Assembly: GCA_022563285.1 (NCBI GenBank)
Contig: JADFNQ010000007.1
Span: 1-15,785, forward strand
Reading direction: 5' to 3'
From: Chloroflexota bacterium
GTDB lineage: Bacteria > Chloroflexota > Dehalococcoidia > SM23-28-2 > RBG-16-64-32
DNA length: 15,785 nt
Under the pieces are notes generated by a model. The model made no database searches, was not told the DNA's origin, and was given only the letters and a program-made list of their open reading frames with translations. Below are positions 8,307 to 15,179 of this stretch, one piece after another. The position numbers and the translations under genes were made by a program. The first letter of the stretch is position 1. Each line of letters opens with the position of its first letter.

Positions 8307-9074
8307 CTAGCGGTCGCCGCTCTTCCTCCGCCTAGCTGACCGCTGCCGGACAAGACGGCTGTAGAGCAGAAGGTCCGCGTCGCTGTAGACGGCTTCCCCC
8401 ATCTCGCTGCCCCGCTTGATCGCCTTCATCGCCGCCTTGGTCAGGGCCACCGGCAGGGACGGCATCGCATTGATCCGCTCCGCCATCTCGCGAGCCAGCT
8501 TCATCTCCTCGCCGTCGGGCGTCACATGGGAAAGCATCCCGTACTCGTAGGCCTGTGCGGCGGAGAAGCGGTCGCAGGTAACGGTTAGCTCCAGCGCCCG
8601 AGACGGGCCGACCTCCCGCGAGAGGCGGGGCAGCGCGTTCCAGCTCAAGGGCATGCCCAGCTCCACCTCCGGGATGGAGAACCAGGTGGACTCGCCAGCG
8701 ACCCTCAGGTCACAACACAGGGCCAGCACCACGGCGCCGCCCACGGCGAACCCGTGTACCGCCGCTATCGTCACCTGGTCCAGCGATTCCAGCGCCGCCG
8801 ATGTCCGGCTGCCGATGCCGGAGTCGTGCCGTAGCTCCAGCTCATTGTCCGGGCCCGGCTGGCCCCACTCACTCGTGTCGGCGCCGGTGGAGAAGGCCCG
8901 GCCCTCCCCGGCGAGAATCACCACCCGTGTCTCGAAGTCCTCGGCCAGCTCGCGGCACAGCGCCTGCAGGTCCAGGTGCATCTGGCGGTTGATGGCGTTG
9001 CGCTTCTCAGGGCGATTCAGACGCACCGTCATCAGCGCCCCTTCGCGCTCAATCTTCAGCGTCCCGTAGCTCAT
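8307..9074 (-). CDS. enoyl-CoA hydratase/isomerase (crotonase) family protein
   Basis: A 255-residue crotonase-fold enzyme for acyl-CoA metabolism. The N-terminus has VRLNRPEKRNAIN (17-29). The oxyanion-hole loops are GRAFSTGADTSEW (58-70) and HGFAVGGAVVLALCCDLRVA (107-126). The acid/base candidates are Glu136 in IPEVELG and Glu162 in ALELTVT, matching the two catalytic glutamates of mitochondrial crotonase, so hydratase activity is plausible. The stretch after IPEVELGMPLSWNALPRL lacks the usual GAGGTQ, so substrate choice may differ from classical hydratases. The ATG at 9074 has AGAGGAG nine bases upstream. It is monocistronic, with its own promoter at 9114-9143 and terminator at 8221-8255. 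Its role in fatty-acid or other acyl-CoA breakdown is inferred from family only. Confidence 0.88.
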   Translation of the reverse strand: MSYGTLKIEREGALMTVRLNRPEKRNAINRQMHLDLQALCRELAEDFETRVVILAGEGRAFSTGADTSEWGQPGPDNELELRHDSGIGSRTSAALESLDQVTIAAVHGFAVGGAVVLALCCDLRVAGESTWFSIPEVELGMPLSWNALPRLSREVGPSRALELTVTCDRFSAAQAYEYGMLSHVTPDGEEMKLAREMAERINAMPSLPVALTKAAMKAIKRGSEMGEAVYSDADLLLYSRLVRQRSARRRKSGDR

Positions 9075-9113
9075 ATCTGCTCGCTCCTCTGCTCCGCCCG
9101 CCCGAACAGCGAC

Positions 9114-9143
9114 AGTCTACCGGCCGTGGCGTCCCTGTGTCGA
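9114..9143 (-). promoter_or_regulatory. promoter of the enoyl-CoA hydratase gene
   Basis: On the minus strand, TCGACA (9143-9138, five of six to consensus), an 18-bp spacer and TAGACT (9119-9114). Predicted start near 9107, about 33 bases before the ATG. Confidence 0.5.
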
Positions 9144-9213
9144 CCGATACGTTCAGCCGCCGCGCCCTCCTCCGCGTAGGGCTACAGCCCACGCGGAGTC
9201 AGCCTGCACCTGA

Positions 9214-9242
9214 TAGACAGCCGCCCACGTTCACAATACAAT
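9214..9242 (+). promoter_or_regulatory. promoter of the luciferase-like oxidoreductase gene
   Basis: TAGACA (9214-9219, five of six), a 17-bp spacer and TACAAT (9237-9242, five of six) form one of the best promoters in the window. Transcription would start near 9249, about 43 bases before the ATG. The opposing hydratase promoter lies 71 bp away, so one factor could control both genes. Confidence 0.66.
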
Positions 9243-9291
9243 AAGGCACCGTAGCCCCGCCGCAGACGGAGAGACGAATGGGAGGTAATTC

Positions 9292-10380
9292 ATGAGGTTC
9301 GGCCAACTGCACCTGTTCGAGAACCCGATGGGGCGTACCGAGAAGGAGATCGTCGACGAGCAGTTCGACATCATGGTGCGCGCTGAGGAGTTCGGCTACG
9401 ACTCCATCTGGCCCGCCGAGCACCACTTCAGCGAGTACGGCTACTGCGCCTCCCCGGCCGTTACCCTGGCCGCCCTGGCCACCCGCACGCAGAATTTGCG
9501 CCTGGGTACCGGCGTTGTCGTCCTGCCCCTGAACCACCCGGTGCGGGTGGCGGAGGACTACGCCATTCTCGACCTGCTCTCCGGCGGACGGGTAGACCTG
9601 GGAGTGGGCCGCGGCTATCAGCCGCACGAGTTCGCCGGCTACGGGATCGACCAGAGCCGCTCCCGCGACATGTTTTACGAGGCCGTCGAGATCATCCAGA
9701 AGGCGTGGACGGAGGAACGGTTCAGCTACGAGGGCCAGTTCTACCAGATCGATGATCTCTCCGTCCGGCCCAAGCCCCTCCAGAAGCCCCACCCGCCCGT
9801 CTGGATGGCCTCCATCTCCCCCGAGACGTTCCAGCTCTGCGGCCGCTTCGGCTTCAACCTCATGTGCGCCCCCGTATTCGGCTTCGACGTCAACCGCGGG
9901 GCGGCCCAGATCGAGGAGTACCGCGAGGCGCTCCGCCAGCACGGACGCGACCCGGCCCAGCACGAGGTGGCGGGCCTCATCATGACCTACGTGGCGGAGA
10001 CCACCCAGCAGGCACAGGAGGACTTCCGTGAGGCGGTGATGTGGTGGTACCGGACGTTCGCCAAATACATGGCGCCGCCCAAGGGGCGGGACGCTGTGCC
10101 CACATACGACTACTACACCCGCGCCCGCGACATGATGGAGCTGGTGGACTGGGATGCCATCGTCCACGCCGGGGCCGTCGTCTGCGGCAGCCCGGACGAG
10201 GTGGCGGAGCGCATCGCCGAGATCCACGACCTGTGCGGCATCACTCACTACCTGGCCTGGACACGCATCGGCGGGCTGGCCCACAAGAAGGTGCTGCGCA
10301 GCATGGAGCTCATGCGGGACAAGGTGATGCCCCAGGTGCGCCACCTGGGCGAGCGTTCGCCCGCCAAACCTACTGGCTAA
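9292..10380 (+). CDS. LLM-class (luciferase-like) flavin-dependent oxidoreductase
   Basis: A 362-residue TIM-barrel enzyme of the bacterial luciferase-like family, which uses FMN or F420. Landmarks are RAEEFGYDSIWPAEHHF near residues 30-46, NLRLGTGVVVLPLNHPVRVAEDYA (67-90), DLLSGGRVDLGVGRGYQPHEF (93-114), then PVWMASISPETFQLCGRFGF (about 168-188) and a C-terminal VCGSPDEVAERI, typical of the subgroup. The EHHF motif and the GVGRG phosphate-binding loop are intact. The ATG at 9292 has GGGAGGT five bases upstream and its own promoter. Members act on alkanes, alkanesulfonates, nitrilotriacetate or F420-linked substrates. The substrate here cannot be read from sequence, so the family call is safe and the specific reaction open. 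Confidence 0.9.
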   Translation: MRFGQLHLFENPMGRTEKEIVDEQFDIMVRAEEFGYDSIWPAEHHFSEYGYCASPAVTLAALATRTQNLRLGTGVVVLPLNHPVRVAEDYAILDLLSGGRVDLGVGRGYQPHEFAGYGIDQSRSRDMFYEAVEIIQKAWTEERFSYEGQFYQIDDLSVRPKPLQKPHPPVWMASISPETFQLCGRFGFNLMCAPVFGFDVNRGAAQIEEYREALRQHGRDPAQHEVAGLIMTYVAETTQQAQEDFREAVMWWYRTFAKYMAPPKGRDAVPTYDYYTRARDMMELVDWDAIVHAGAVVCGSPDEVAERIAEIHDLCGITHYLAWTRIGGLAHKKVLRSMELMRDKVMPQVRHLGERSPAKPTG

Positions 10381-10582
10381 GGCCCTTTCGCCACCGCCCG
10401 AAAACCGCGCCTAGCATCGCATCGCCGCCTGCGGGAGGCCCCTCCTTTTCGCCCCCCGGCCACGGCAGCGCTGAATTTCCCCTCCGTTCACTCTCAAATT
10501 CGGTAACGTAGCCTCCTGGTTAACGTCTTATATTATGGAAAGTCGGGCTCGCTCGACTAATGTTGCCGGGTAGGAGGCACGC

Positions 10583-11617
10583 GTGGTAGCTCTTGAGAGC
10601 AGGTCGAAACGCTTTGCAGAGCGCGGCCAGGCCTTAGTCTTGTTTGTGCTGGGGCTAGTGGTACTGCTGGGCTTTGTGGCCATGACGGTGGATGTGGGGC
10701 TGATCCTTCACGAGCGGAGAAGCCTTCAGAACGCCGTGGATGCGGCGGCGCTTGCTGGGGCCGTGGAGCTGCCGAACAGCCAAGTCCTGGCCGAAAGTAA
10801 GGCGCAGGAGTGGGCCGCGAATAACGGCATCGACCTCGGGGCCGGAGACCAGATCACCATCACAATCGACCCCATCTCCAACGCAGTCGAAGTCGAAGTC
10901 ACGCGTGAGGCTGCGTTCATCTTCGGTCGCGTCCTCGGACTGACCACCGTAGATGTGCACGCGTCCGCCACAGCACGGATCGGGGCTCCTGCTTCTCTGT
11001 CAGGCATAATGCCCTTCGCCGTCCTTGAGGACGCCATCGACTATAACGTCTTCCCCACGACGATCAAGTATGATGCCAACAACCCCACCAACGGCAACTT
11101 CGCACCCATCAGGATCGACGGACCGGGCTCTTCCATCTATGAGCAGACTGTCATCAACGGCTCGGACAACGCCGTGTGCGGACTCAGCCAGCCCACCTGT
11201 GTAGACCCGACTGTAGACACACAAACGGGAAACCTGGTAGGCGGAACACGCGACGGCATTAAGTACAGGATCAACCACACCAGCGTGGACTGCGATGAGT
11301 TCGACGAGGTGCTGATACCCGACGGCAACGGCAGCTTCAAGGTCAGCGGATCCTGTAACCCCTGGACTGAGGGCTCCACCAGCTTGCGCCTCGTGCTAAT
11401 CCCTGTGATCGAAACCTTCTGCAACGGTAGCTGCGAAGTTACGATCCTGTATTTCACAGGGTTCTTCCTCGACGACTTCGCCCAGAACCAATGCAAAGGC
11501 AACTCTTGCGAACTCAGCGGGGCCTTCGTCAAGACCGTCGTCGACCCCACGAACGACGCTGTCCTCGGGATCTTTGACCCGGACAGCGGCGTTAAGTTCG
11601 TGCGGCTGGTAGAGTAG
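10583..11617 (+). CDS. TadG-like (Flp pilus assembly family) membrane-anchored exported protein
   Basis: A 344-residue protein whose first 60 residues are the TadE/TadG signature: RGQALVLFVLGLVVLLGFVA (14-33), one membrane helix, then RRSLQNAVDAAALAGA (45-60). In TadG-like proteins this anchors the chain in the membrane with the rest outside. The remaining part is beta-rich (VEVEVTREAAF, VHASATARIGAP) and holds eight cysteines, all in the C-terminal half, including CNGSC and CKGNSC pairs, suggesting disulfides. The GTG at 10583 has GGAGG five bases upstream. An AT-rich TTATATTAT at 10528-10536 may include the -10 box, but no -35 fits. No other pilus gene adjoins it. A role in surface structure or secretion is inferred from the family. 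Confidence 0.8.
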   Translation: MVALESRSKRFAERGQALVLFVLGLVVLLGFVAMTVDVGLILHERRSLQNAVDAAALAGAVELPNSQVLAESKAQEWAANNGIDLGAGDQITITIDPISNAVEVEVTREAAFIFGRVLGLTTVDVHASATARIGAPASLSGIMPFAVLEDAIDYNVFPTTIKYDANNPTNGNFAPIRIDGPGSSIYEQTVINGSDNAVCGLSQPTCVDPTVDTQTGNLVGGTRDGIKYRINHTSVDCDEFDEVLIPDGNGSFKVSGSCNPWTEGSTSLRLVLIPVIETFCNGSCEVTILYFTGFFLDDFAQNQCKGNSCELSGAFVKTVVDPTNDAVLGIFDPDSGVKFVRLVE

Positions 11618-11664
11618 CCAAGCCCGCCAAACCTGTAGAGCGACGCATCAGCCGTCCTCGGCGG

Positions 11665-12552
11665 CTACTGCAGCTCCAAGGGCGGCTCCGTCGCATCGGC
11701 TGCGGACGGCTCAGCGGGCTCCTCGATATCGACGGCAGGCATGTCTTCGGCCGGCGCGCCCGTACGGCTTCCCAGCCAGAACAGGCGCAGCCCCCAATCA
11801 GCGAGGGCGGGCGCCAGCGGATAGGCCGCCACGGCGGCGAAGTCCCCAGCCGTGACGTAGGTATCGCGCAGGTTCCAGCGGACAGCTTGGACGATGCGCC
11901 GCGCCACGGCGGACGGGGCCACGCTGCGCAGGTATCGGGGAGGGTCGGGCACCGCCACCTCCCGCAGTATGTTCTCCTGGAAGGACGTGTGCGTGAGCCC
12001 CGGATAGACGGTGCTCACATGGATGCCAGTGCCCGCCAGCTCGGAACGGAGGGCGTCGGACACAGCGGTCAGGGCGAACTTGGTGGCGCTGTAGGCCCCC
12101 AGGTAGGGCACTGCGACCTTGCCGGCGACCGAGGAGACGTTTACGATATGGCCGCGCCCCTGGCGTCGCATGTAGGGAACGGCGGCCTGAATACAGTGGA
12201 TGGCGCCCCAGAAGTTCACATCGAACAGGTGGCGCATGTTGTCCAGGCTGCCGCCGGCGATCGGCGCGAACAGCCCTACGCCGGCGTTGTTCACCATCAC
12301 GTCCAGGCGATCGAACTCCTCCATGGTGCGGCGCACCAGCGCCTCTACAGCCAGCCGGTCGGTCACATCAGTAGGGACGACGAGACGGCGGCCGGGGAGG
12401 TCCGCCAGTTCGGTGGCCAGGGCCTCCAGCTTGTCGCGGCTGCGGGAGGCCAGTACGACGTGGGCCCGCCGGCGGGCGAACTCACGGGCGGTCTCCCGTC
12501 CGATCCCCGACGAGGCTCCGGTAACTATTACGGTTCGGCCGTCTACTCGCAA
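11665..12552 (-). CDS. SDR-family NAD(P)-dependent oxidoreductase
   Basis: A 295-residue classical short-chain dehydrogenase. The cofactor motif is TGASSGIG (11-18), with the structural NNAG (88-91), Asn113, catalytic Ser141 (or Ser140) and Tyr154-x3-Lys158 in YSATK. Arg37/Arg39 after the second strand (ASRSRDK) suggest NADP. It is about 45 residues longer than the core, ending in an acidic, Pro/Ala-rich tail. Start TTG at 12552 is preceded by GAGGA, ten bases after the phaC stop, which supports a PHA-operon gene. It could supply 3-hydroxyacyl-CoA like PhaB, but it does not look like a typical acetoacetyl-CoA reductase, so that role is only a possibility. A weak AGCCG/CGGCT inverted repeat follows but has no T-run. 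Confidence 0.85.
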   Translation of the reverse strand: MRVDGRTVIVTGASSGIGRETAREFARRRAHVVLASRSRDKLEALATELADLPGRRLVVPTDVTDRLAVEALVRRTMEEFDRLDVMVNNAGVGLFAPIAGGSLDNMRHLFDVNFWGAIHCIQAAVPYMRRQGRGHIVNVSSVAGKVAVPYLGAYSATKFALTAVSDALRSELAGTGIHVSTVYPGLTHTSFQENILREVAVPDPPRYLRSVAPSAVARRIVQAVRWNLRDTYVTAGDFAAVAAYPLAPALADWGLRLFWLGSRTGAPAEDMPAVDIEEPAEPSAADATEPPLELQ

Positions 12553-12562
12553 ACGCTCGTCC

Positions 12563-13651
12563 TCAAACGGAGCGCACGCTCAGCCACTCGGACAGCTTGG
12601 GCCACAGCCGGAACCAGGCGTTGCGGCCGGCGACCAGGCTCACGTGCCCGCCTTTCAGGATCACGTCCTCCTTGTCCTCAGAGCCCACGATAGTGGAGAG
12701 GGGCTGAGTGGCGTCAAAGGGGGCGATGTTATCGTACTGGGCCATGATGTTGAGCACCGGGCAGGTGATAGCCTTGGTGTCCACCCTCCGCCCGTCTAGG
12801 GTCAGCTGACCCTTCATCAGCTTGTTCTCCCACATCAGCTCCTTGATCAACTGACGGTAGGCCTCGCCGGGGAAGGGGATCTGGTCGTAGATCCAGCGGT
12901 TGAACAGGCGGTAGTTCTTCACATAGAGATCATTCCAGAGGTTGTCTACGAGGCGGGCGTACTCGGCCCACCGTTGAGCGGGGCGCAGCATTTCAAACGA
13001 GCGTAAGATTAGGTCGGGCGGGATATTGCCCAGCGTGTCCACCAGCCGGTCGACGTCGAACCAGCGGCGGTCGCTCCAGCGGCGTAAGAGGCCCATGCCA
13101 TCGAAGTCCACGGGGGTGGCGGCGCAGATCATGTTCGCCACGGGGGCATCGTGGAAGATCCCGTTATACATGAGGGTAAACAGTCCGCCCATGCAGTAAC
13201 CCAGGAGGCTGACCTCCCTCTCCCCCGTGACCTTCTGTACCTCCTCAACGTTGCGGGGAAGCGACTCCAGGACGTAGTACTCCAGCCCCAGACGGCTGTC
13301 CTCCGGCCGGGGGACGCCCCAGTCGAGCATGAACACGTCGAACCCCTCACGCAGGAGGTACTCCACCAGGCTCTGGCCAGGCGAAAGGTCCAGGATGTAC
13401 GGCTTGCTGATCAGGGACATCACCAGGACTACCGGTATGCGGTAGACCTCGTCGGTCATGGGGCGGTAACGGTAGAGGCGCTGCGTGCCCTTGGAGTAGA
13501 CGATCTCCTTGGGGGTGGCCCCCACCACGGGCGGGTCACGGTCCAGGAGCACATCCATGCCGCGCTGGGCGCGGTCCAGGTTGCGCTTGACTACTTCGGT
13601 CTGTAGGAACTCCGGTAGCGGTGTCTTTCCAGGGGTACGTACAGTGGCCAT
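12563..13651 (-). CDS. phaC: class III/IV-type polyhydroxyalkanoate synthase PhaC
   Basis: A 362-residue PHA synthase, the length of class III/IV enzymes, which need a partner subunit; class I and II synthases are near 560-600 residues. The lipase-box nucleophile is GYCMGG with Cys153, followed by Asp307 in AQYDNIAPFD and His336 in KGGHVSLVAG. These align at offsets of four and five with Cys149, Asp302 and His331 of the Allochromatium enzyme. The enzyme polymerises (R)-3-hydroxyacyl-CoA into granule polyester. VPRPEDSRLGLEYYV and WNDLYVKNYR are typical family segments. The ATG at 13651 has only a weak site (TAGG). It sits 36 bp after the PhaE-like gene and 10 bp before the SDR gene, clearly one operon. 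Confidence 0.95.
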   Translation of the reverse strand: MATVRTPGKTPLPEFLQTEVVKRNLDRAQRGMDVLLDRDPPVVGATPKEIVYSKGTQRLYRYRPMTDEVYRIPVVLVMSLISKPYILDLSPGQSLVEYLLREGFDVFMLDWGVPRPEDSRLGLEYYVLESLPRNVEEVQKVTGEREVSLLGYCMGGLFTLMYNGIFHDAPVANMICAATPVDFDGMGLLRRWSDRRWFDVDRLVDTLGNIPPDLILRSFEMLRPAQRWAEYARLVDNLWNDLYVKNYRLFNRWIYDQIPFPGEAYRQLIKELMWENKLMKGQLTLDGRRVDTKAITCPVLNIMAQYDNIAPFDATQPLSTIVGSEDKEDVILKGGHVSLVAGRNAWFRLWPKLSEWLSVRSV

Positions 13652-13687
13652 ATGCCTATAGCTTCAGCGGCGGGCTGATCCGCCCGG

Positions 13688-14083
13688 CTACTTAGCCTCG
13701 GCCGGTTGGTTTCGCGGCCGCCTCGTCCGCCGCGGCCGGAGCTGGGTCACAGCCGCTGGTTGAGAGGGATGCCCGACCGCCTCGGCGAGCGCCCGGAGGT
13801 TGGACTCGATCGCCGCCAGCCGCTCCTCGACGCCACCCAGGCGCTCGCTCAGCTCCAGGATGTCGCTCCTGCTCGGCACGTTAAGAGTGGAGAGTGAGCG
13901 CTCCATGTTCTGGGCCACCAGGCGCTGGAACATGGAGTAGACCTCCGTGTATCCACCCAGGAACCGACCGAAGGAGTCGGTGCCCATGACATCGTTAAGG
14001 AAGGAGTTCCACTGGCGTTCCGTATCCACCAGCCAGTTACGCCATAACTGACCTACATCTGGGCGGTCGTTGCTGCTAGGCAT
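13688..14083 (-). CDS. short PhaE/PhaR-like PHA synthase subunit
   Basis: A 131-residue protein with a Trp-rich N-terminus (LWRNWLVDTERQWNSFLNDV, 13-32), a central helical region, then NVPSRSDILELSERLGGVEE (68-87), which starts a coiled coil to about 104. A positively charged tail follows (RPRRTRRPRNQP). The NVP-[ST]R-x-D-[IV]-L-x-L-x-ERL segment is characteristic of PhaE and PhaR synthase partners. It is much shorter than PhaE (about 350 residues) and shorter than Bacillus PhaR (about 200), so it may be a minimal version. The ATG at 14083 has GAGAGGG just upstream and overlaps the regulator gene by eight bases. It is placed directly before phaC. Alternatively it is a phasin-like granule protein; the synthase-partner call is preferred from motif and position. 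Confidence 0.75.
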   Translation of the reverse strand: MPSSNDRPDVGQLWRNWLVDTERQWNSFLNDVMGTDSFGRFLGGYTEVYSMFQRLVAQNMERSLSTLNVPSRSDILELSERLGGVEERLAAIESNLRALAEAVGHPSQPAAVTQLRPRRTRRPRNQPAEAK

Positions 14084-14561
14084 GGCGCCCTCTCTTTTCC
14101 GAGCCTCGCGTGCGCTTGGGCTCTTGCTTCGCTGGTCGGCCGCCGCCGCTCTTCCCCCGCTTTTGAAGATTTTCGTATGAATCTAGGGCTGATTGCAAGA
14201 TGTTTTGGTAGTGAGTTAGGACATCGAGCCATAGATTCAGGAAGGTTTCCCCCGCTTTGGTGAGCGAATACATCCGCCGCGCCGGTCCGGACTCCGAAGC
14301 ATCCCAGAAGGACGAGACAAGGCCGGAGCGCTCCAGCTGCCGCAACGTCCGGTACACCGTCGCCGAATTAAATGCGGGCAGGCCTGCCTTGCCCAGCTCA
14401 CGCACCAACTGGTAGCCGTAAGCCGGCCAGTTGCGGAGGAAGGCGAGCAGGCTGGAAGCGAGGAGCTCGCCGTGGAGACGGGGCTGGCGTCCGCCGCCGC
14501 CGTCCGATTCTTCCCCTCCACCTCGGCGGCGGGAGCGGGGTCGTTGGCTTCGAGTAACCAT
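14076..14561 (-). CDS. PadR-family transcriptional regulator (PhaQ-like)
   Basis: A 161-residue protein with a basic, Gly-rich N-terminus, then the PadR winged helix-turn-helix: LHGELLASSLLAFLRNWPAY (29-48), YQLVRELGKAGLPAFNSATVYRTLRQLERSGLV-type recognition region (50-82), a wing with GPARRMYSLTKAG (92-104), and a C-terminal dimerisation helix. Known family context: in Bacillus megaterium PhaQ, a PadR-like protein, represses the phasin and PHA genes and responds to the polymer. The same layout here (phasin divergent, synthase downstream) makes that role likely but unproven. The ATG at 14561 has no SD. A GATAAT lies six bases upstream, so the message may be leaderless. The frame extends upstream to 14771, but that part overlaps the phasin gene in antisense. 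Confidence 0.82.
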   Translation of the reverse strand: MVTRSQRPRSRRRGGGEESDGGGGRQPRLHGELLASSLLAFLRNWPAYGYQLVRELGKAGLPAFNSATVYRTLRQLERSGLVSSFWDASESGPARRMYSLTKAGETFLNLWLDVLTHYQNILQSALDSYENLQKRGKSGGGRPAKQEPKRTRGSEKRGRHA

Positions 14562-14564
14562 TAG

Positions 14565-14581
14565 AGAATTATCGATATTCT
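14565..14581 (-). promoter_or_regulatory. candidate -10 and operator before the PadR gene
   Basis: On the minus strand, GATAAT (14573-14568) lies six bases before the ATG at 14561, a spacing that would start transcription at the ATG itself. The same site lies in an imperfect palindrome AGAATTATCGATATTCT (14565-14581) with a perfect TATCGATA core, so the regulator could bind here. No good -35 accompanies it. Confidence 0.35.
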
Positions 14582-14604
14582 GATGATCTGAGGCTGAGCT
14601 GGGG

Positions 14605-14634
14605 TTGACAGCGAATTGACGGTATGTGTATTCT
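14605..14634 (+). promoter_or_regulatory. promoter of the phasin-like gene
   Basis: TTGACA (14605-14610, perfect consensus), an 18-bp spacer and TATTCT (14629-14634). Predicted start near 14641, about 30 bases before the ATG. A second, minus-strand candidate overlaps it: TTGACA at 14659-14654, an 18-bp spacer and CAGAAT at 14635-14630. The two could compete. Confidence 0.6.
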
Positions 14635-14638
14635 GCAC

Positions 14639-14660
14639 TTAGTACCACTAACTTGTCAAG
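14639..14660. promoter_or_regulatory. paired palindromes, candidate PadR/PhaQ operator
   Basis: TTAGT-ACC-ACTAA (14639-14651) is a perfect 5-bp inverted repeat spanning the predicted phasin start, directly followed by the palindrome CTTG-T-CAAG (14652-14660), which touches the ribosome site. Adjacent palindromes just after a promoter suit repression. They do not match the ATGT-N8-ACAT dyad known for some PadR proteins, so the binding factor is inferred. Confidence 0.42.
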
Positions 14661-14672
14661 GAGAGGTCGCTC

Positions 14673-15170
14673 ATGCCCCAACCAACCGCAATCGATAAAC
14701 TCTTCGGCGCCGTCGATGACGCCTATGATGTCCTTCTGGACAGCCTGAAAGCCGGGGTTGACCGCGGCCACCGTGTGTCCAGGGGGCTCATAGAGCAGGC
14801 CCAGACGGGCCAGCGCGAAGCCCTGGAGCTGGCTCTCAGCGTCGCCAAGTCGCCCACCGATCTGGCCAAGACTTCGGGCGCGCTGGTGGAGACGCTCACC
14901 AAGACCCAGGGCCGGGTCCTGGATACCTCCCGCCAGTGGCTGGACGAGGCGCTGGACTCGCAGCAGGAGGGCCGGGAAGCCCTGCGCCGCCTGATAGTGG
15001 CCAACCGGCAGGCCGGTGAGGCCGTGATCGAGACCTCGCGCGGGCTGTTCGGACGGGCGCGGGAGCGCGCTCGTGAGGTCGTGCGTCCGGCGCGCGGCGG
15101 CAACAGCGCCAAGGCGGAACAGGAGACCCGCTCGCGGCGGAAAGCGCAGACCGAAGAGGCGCAGCCCTAG
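14673..15170 (+). CDS. phasin-like PHA granule-associated protein
   Basis: A 165-residue protein, almost wholly helical, with heptad-like Leu/Ala spacing (LFGAVDDAYDVLLDSLKAG, then LELALSVAKSPTDLAKTSGA) and few aromatics. Repeated TKTQGRVLDTSRQWLDEAL-like amphipathic helices follow, and a charged, Ala/Arg-rich tail (about 130-165). This composition suits a phasin, which coats PHA granules and limits their coalescence. Sequence identity to any phasin family cannot be shown by eye; the call rests on composition and on the divergent regulator, synthase subunit and PhaC. The ATG at 14673 has AAGGAGAGG about six bases upstream and its own TTGACA promoter. Its stop lies nine bases from the stop of the converging hydrolase gene. 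Confidence 0.68.
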   Translation: MPQPTAIDKLFGAVDDAYDVLLDSLKAGVDRGHRVSRGLIEQAQTGQREALELALSVAKSPTDLAKTSGALVETLTKTQGRVLDTSRQWLDEALDSQQEGREALRRLIVANRQAGEAVIETSRGLFGRARERAREVVRPARGGNSAKAEQETRSRRKAQTEEAQP

Positions 15171-15179
15171 TAGCGCACT

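Noticed and set aside
9199..10344. Long minus-strand frame of 381 codons
   Set aside because: It is antisense to the luciferase-like oxidoreductase, whose motifs, promoter and SD are clear, and it covers the promoter of that gene.
10425..10458. Terminator after the luciferase-like gene
   Set aside because: GGAG-GCCC-CTCC then TTTT is only a four-base stem, too weak to claim.
11640..11664. Terminator between the TadG-like and SDR genes
   Set aside because: A short AGCCG/CGGCT stem is visible, but neither strand has a T-run after it.
14562..14771. Longer N-terminus for the PadR protein (start at 14771)
   Set aside because: The extra 70 residues overlap the phasin gene and its promoter in antisense and do not resemble any PadR N-terminus.
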